Below, one piece after another: positions 7,201 through 8,460 of a stretch of DNA of 8,460 nt. The notes beneath the pieces are model-generated. The model saw only the letters and a program-made list of their open reading frames with translations. It ran no database searches and had not been told where the DNA came from. Made by a program: the position numbers and the translations under genes. The first letter of the stretch is position 1; every line of letters begins with the position of its first letter. The DNA is taken from contig DATGHS010000255.1 in the NCBI GenBank assembly GCA_035307785.1, forward strand, positions 1 through 8,460, in the 5' to 3' direction. Source of the DNA: DATGHS01 sp035307785 (GTDB lineage: Bacteria > Planctomycetota > Planctomycetia > Gemmatales > Gemmataceae).

Positions 7201-7824
7201 CGTGGCTTGGACCTCGGGGTTCGCCTCGACGAGGCCGTTCACCGTGGCCAGGTCGACTGCGCCGGCGGCAGTGGTCGCAGCGGTTGCCACGTTGTTGGCG
7301 ACCGAGAAGCCGCCCTCCACTTCATTGAAACCGACGCCCAGGAAATTGGCAAAGGACTGGCTGAACGTATCGGTGAAACCAACGCTTTCCGTGGTGTTGA
7401 TCAGGATCGGAACAGTATCTTGCGTGCTGGTCACGCCATCATTTGCGGTGATGGTGATGTCCGCTTCACCGACCTGATTGTTCGTTGGAATAATGGTGAC
7501 GACGCGCGTGTCTCCGCTGGCGCTGACGAAGATGTTGCTATTACTCACCACGCCCGTGTTGTTTGAAGTTGCGGTTACCGTAATGTTCGCGGGCGGAACG
7601 CCATCGGTATCGCTTACCGTGAATTGCAGGCTAAGCGACTGATTCTCCGTACCCACATAGGTCGGGTTTAGGCCGGTTATGGAAACCGACGGGGTTTCGC
7701 GCTCTTCCAGTCGCTCCAACAGCAGCGGTGTGCCTCGTAGCATTCGGCGCCGGGAACGTGTGTTCCGCGGCCGATGACCCTGCTCTCGCCATTGAAAATA
7801 ACGAGCGATGGACAAGATACTCAT
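4231..7824 (-). CDS. Giant exported planctomycete protein: Ig-like domain plus six tandem LamG/ConA-like domains
   Basis: A 1197-residue protein starting at ATG 7824 (MSILSIARYFQWREQ). This start is chosen because AAGAGG (7833-7838) lies 8 bases upstream; the frame is open for 30 more codons to 7914, but that extension has no ribosome site. Residues 1-32 are basic (RNTRSRRRMLR); 33-47 contain LLLERLEERETPSV, a planctomycete extracellular-protein N-terminal motif, so export is likely although no classical hydrophobic signal peptide is seen. Residues 45-142 look like an Ig/cadherin-like domain (FTVSDTDG near the start, ITITANDG near the end). Six repeats follow: 149-325, 327-490, 500-669, 679-843, 853-1018 and 1032-1195. 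Each runs from (F)xDxF...W through GLVARYSGPGDTNMY and LLVNG to VGIRASAGA. The pattern resembles LamG/concanavalin-A-like or DUF1080-type beta-sandwiches, which often bind glycans; no catalytic motif is recognised. The chain ends two residues after the last repeat, with no PEP-CTERM, dockerin or sortase signal. Cell-surface binding or adhesion is inferred. Confidence 0.9.
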   Translation of the reverse strand: MSILSIARYFQWREQGHRPRNTRSRRRMLRGTPLLLERLEERETPSVSITGLNPTYVGTENQSLSLQFTVSDTDGVPPANITVTATSNNTGVVSNSNIFVSASGDTRVVTIIPTNNQVGEADITITANDGVTSTQDTVPILINTTESVGFTDTFSQSFANFLGVGFNEVEGGFSVANNVATAATTAAGAVDLATVNGLVEANPEVQATASVAAATNDMAGLVARFNTSNGNNTMYEAELINEGNGVFDAEILSDVAGNQTVLVGPVAVSNATGTNDRLELDVNGQQLNFLVNGQVAASINDNSVAAPGSVGIIASGAGVTFSSFSAPFADNFSVNGSLGANWNIQLGNFNVSSGSAIGTAGLDIATAANMTAANVNLSANVNVTGAGQFAGFVARYSGPGDTNMYWAGLYNNGSGVFAQIYVNNGGTWRLMASTNVGVSANVPIGLQVEGSVLQLSVNGHVVATANDTTLTTGSVGMRQSAGASMSNFLATTISLNNVTLPFSDAFNLTTNGQLDANFLPQLGSFTITSNGTVSATSGLDIATLNGVNQANVDLHTTVNVSGAGEGAGLVARYSGPGDTNMYFAGLYNNGSAIQAQIWLNLNGTWRLLSSTNVNVSGNVPIEFIANGSSLQLLVNGQVATATSDSTLTSGTVGIRASAGATILDSLSASVFPQVNVTLPFGDNFGVNGALSSNWFNQLGGFSVSNNLATAIGPLDIATLNGVTQANVDLKATANVPAAGEGAGLVARYSGSGDMNMYFGGLFNTGSGIQAQIWVNINGNWRLLNSANVSVGGNVPIEFIVNGSSLQLLVNGSVAVSTTDSELSTGMVGIRASAGASIGSFNASVPTQVTVTWPFSDTFNLTGNGQLSSNWVSDVGSFTITSNGNVSAPGALDVATLTGISKSNVDLTTSVSVSAVGQAAGLVARYSGPGDTNMYWAGLVDTNAGVQAQIWVNNNGTWRELAGANVNVSGSTPIEFIVQGSDLRLFVNGNFAVSATDTSLTTGSVGIRAGAGATITGTFSGQDLTIQNVVGTSFTDNFSTQGKLSTSWMNQLGDFQVTASGLAQAMAGLDIATLNGVSVANSTLSATVNVATGQFAGLVSRYTGPADSNMYFAGIVSVNGVFQAQIWANVNGTWTELASKTVASGSGTLQLVTSGNTLSLTFGATTLSATDSSISAAGSVGIRASAGATIGAFTYTTP
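4240..7380 (-). repeat. Six tandem ~500-bp coding repeats inside the giant surface protein gene
   Basis: In coding order the units lie at about 7380-6850, 6846-6355, 6327-5818, 5790-5296, 5268-4771 and 4731-4240, separated by short linkers. Units 2-5 are the most alike; units 3 and 4 still share long runs of DNA, for example around the ARYSG codons near 6090-6130 and 5570-5610. Unit 1 is the most diverged (it has NTMYEAELINEGNG where the others have DTNMYxAGLYNNG). Unit 6 is shortened in its second half. This fits growth by internal duplication with older copies at the ends. Boundaries were set by eye on the protein and may be off by about ten residues. Confidence 0.85.
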
Positions 7825-7832
7825 GGTTATTA

Positions 7833-7838
7833 CCTCTT
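7833..7838 (-). promoter_or_regulatory. Shine-Dalgarno of the giant surface protein gene
   Basis: On the minus strand AAGAGG is followed by 8 bases (TAATAACC) and then ATG at 7824. This decides the start and argues against the longer frame beginning at 7914. It is the clearest ribosome-binding site in the window, in contrast to the plus-strand genes. Confidence 0.75.
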
Positions 7839-8369
7839 GAATTATTGGTGCAGGAATAATGTTGCAGATTCGTGGCGCCGGCCACGGCTCTGTGGTGCAG
7901 ATTTCGGTGAGCACTCCCTTGCAAGCGCAGCGGTAGCGAATCGACTGGCAGCGCCTTCACGGGACGATTGCAAATCCTCAGTGGGCGACCCGAAGTGCCG
8001 TCTGGCAGGTTCGACAATAACTGCGCAGTCTCTCTGTTGCCCCGCAGGCTGTTTAACTGCGGGATGCGGAATACATAAACGTCGGTTTGGTCCGTCCATC
8101 ACGGAGGGACAGGCGAACATACTCGCGACGACGAATTCGTCTGGCGAAGCTTTGTCCTGTGGATGGACGAATGACGGCCCGCTGGGCCGCAACTTTCTGT
8201 TGAGGTGTGGCAACCATTACCACAAAAGGAATTGTTCCGAACGGGAGACGAGAATGCGCTCTCACCCTACGTCAGGGCGAAAGGCAATATTATCGATTCC
8301 ACCCAAGTGGAACGGAGCTGTCGCAGGTCGAGCGCACAGGCCACCGGGTGCCTGCGTAAGTAGCATCTT
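7839..8369. other. Gene-poor region upstream of the giant protein gene, with small dyads
   Basis: About 530 bases in which I see no convincing gene: the open frames on both strands lack family motifs and good ribosome sites. It presumably holds the promoter and leader of the minus-strand gene. Dyads seen: ATTATT/AATAAT (7841-7846 and 7855-7860); CGTGGC/GCCACG (7871-7876 and 7881-7886); CCCGCAG/CTGCGGG (8041-8047 and 8057-8063); a weak one at 8090-8110; TTCCAC-CCAA-GTGGAA (8297-8312). TGGTGCAG occurs twice in direct orientation, at 7846-7853 and 7893-7900. I could not assign a confident -35/-10 pair. Confidence 0.5.
8297..8312. promoter_or_regulatory. Candidate operator-like dyad TTCCAC-N4-GTGGAA
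   Basis: A perfect 6-bp dyad with a 4-base centre (CCAA), 57 bases before the possible start codon at 8370. The size and symmetry fit a binding site for a dimeric regulator, but a single 16-base palindrome can arise by chance and no second copy was noticed in the window. Confidence 0.25.
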
Positions 8370-8460
8370 ATGAAAGATGAAGATTGCGTCAAGCGTTTGA
8401 GAATGGCGGAGAACGGATCGTGCGAACCGTGGACTGTAAACGCCGCGGCGAGCACCAGGC
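8370..8460 (+). CDS. Possible start of a divergent gene, cut by the window edge
   Basis: From ATG 8370 the frame stays open for 30 codons to the end of the window (MKDEDCVKRL, then RMAENGSCEP and WTVNAAASTR). An in-frame TAG at 8361-8363 just upstream makes 8370 the first possible start. No good Shine-Dalgarno precedes it; a small hairpin, CATCTT/AAGATG (8364-8369 and 8374-8379), spans the start. The length is too short to recognise a family. It would be transcribed away from the giant protein gene. An open run of 30 codons is common by chance in GC-rich DNA. Confidence 0.3.
   Translation, partial: MKDEDCVKRLRMAENGSCEPWTVNAAASTR

Noticed and set aside
6568..7566. A 332-codon open frame on the plus strand opposite the giant gene
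   Set aside because: It lies antisense to clear domain repeats; similar long frames recur opposite the other repeats, as expected from repeated GC-rich codons. Its protein is rich in Gly, His, Arg and Val with no motif.
7871..7900. A sigma-54-type promoter near TGGCCGGC on the minus strand
   Set aside because: The required GG-N10-GC spacing is not met.
7825..7914. A 30-residue N-terminal extension of the giant protein (start at 7914)
   Set aside because: No ribosome site near 7914, whereas ATG 7824 has AAGAGG 8 bases upstream and begins the basic N-terminus expected before the export motif.
7774..8373. A 199-codon plus-strand frame and a 123-codon minus-strand frame upstream of the giant gene
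   Set aside because: Sequences rich in Arg, Ser and Cys with no recognisable motif; the plus frame begins inside the surface protein gene and neither has a ribosome site.

Overview
The window most likely comes from a planctomycete (Planctomycetota). A tetrahydromethanopterin (H4MPT) C1-transfer gene, mch, sits beside ATP-grasp genes of the kind found in planctomycete and methylotroph C1 clusters. Further along is a giant exported protein whose N-terminus carries a basic stretch followed by LERLEERETPSV, a form of the N-terminal motif of planctomycete extracellular proteins. Several genes lack a clear Shine-Dalgarno sequence, which also fits this phylum. No ribosomal RNA or other firm taxonomic marker is present.

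Left part (about 1-4073), plus strand: four closely packed genes, probably one transcription unit. They are an ATP-grasp ligase (29-1288), an unrecognised basic helical protein overlapping it by 20 bases (1269-2120), methenyl-H4MPT cyclohydrolase mch (2139-3101), and a RimK-type ATP-grasp ligase (3219-4073). Mch interconverts methenyl- and formyl-H4MPT. The two ATP-grasp enzymes most likely add amino acids, perhaps glutamate, to a C1-carrier cofactor (H4MPT or methylofuran). Two palindromic repeat elements have entered this unit: a 120-base element inside the first ligase gene, which keeps the frame and adds about 40 residues, and a roughly 100-base element between mch and the RimK-like gene whose right arm ends just before the latter's start codon.

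Middle (4074-4230): a convergent intergenic region with two strong hairpins.

Right part (4231-7824), minus strand: a 1197-residue surface or secreted protein with an export motif, one Ig/cadherin-like domain and six tandem domains of about 165 residues that resemble LamG/concanavalin-A-like folds. It has a good Shine-Dalgarno sequence. Upstream (7839-8369) is about 530 bases without a convincing gene but with several small dyads. A short open frame begins at 8370 on the plus strand and runs off the window edge; it may be the start of a divergent gene.

The most notable points are the in-frame palindromic insertion in a cofactor-pathway enzyme, the palindrome replacing the leader of the RimK-like gene, the unknown gene embedded in the C1 unit, and the six-domain tandem array.
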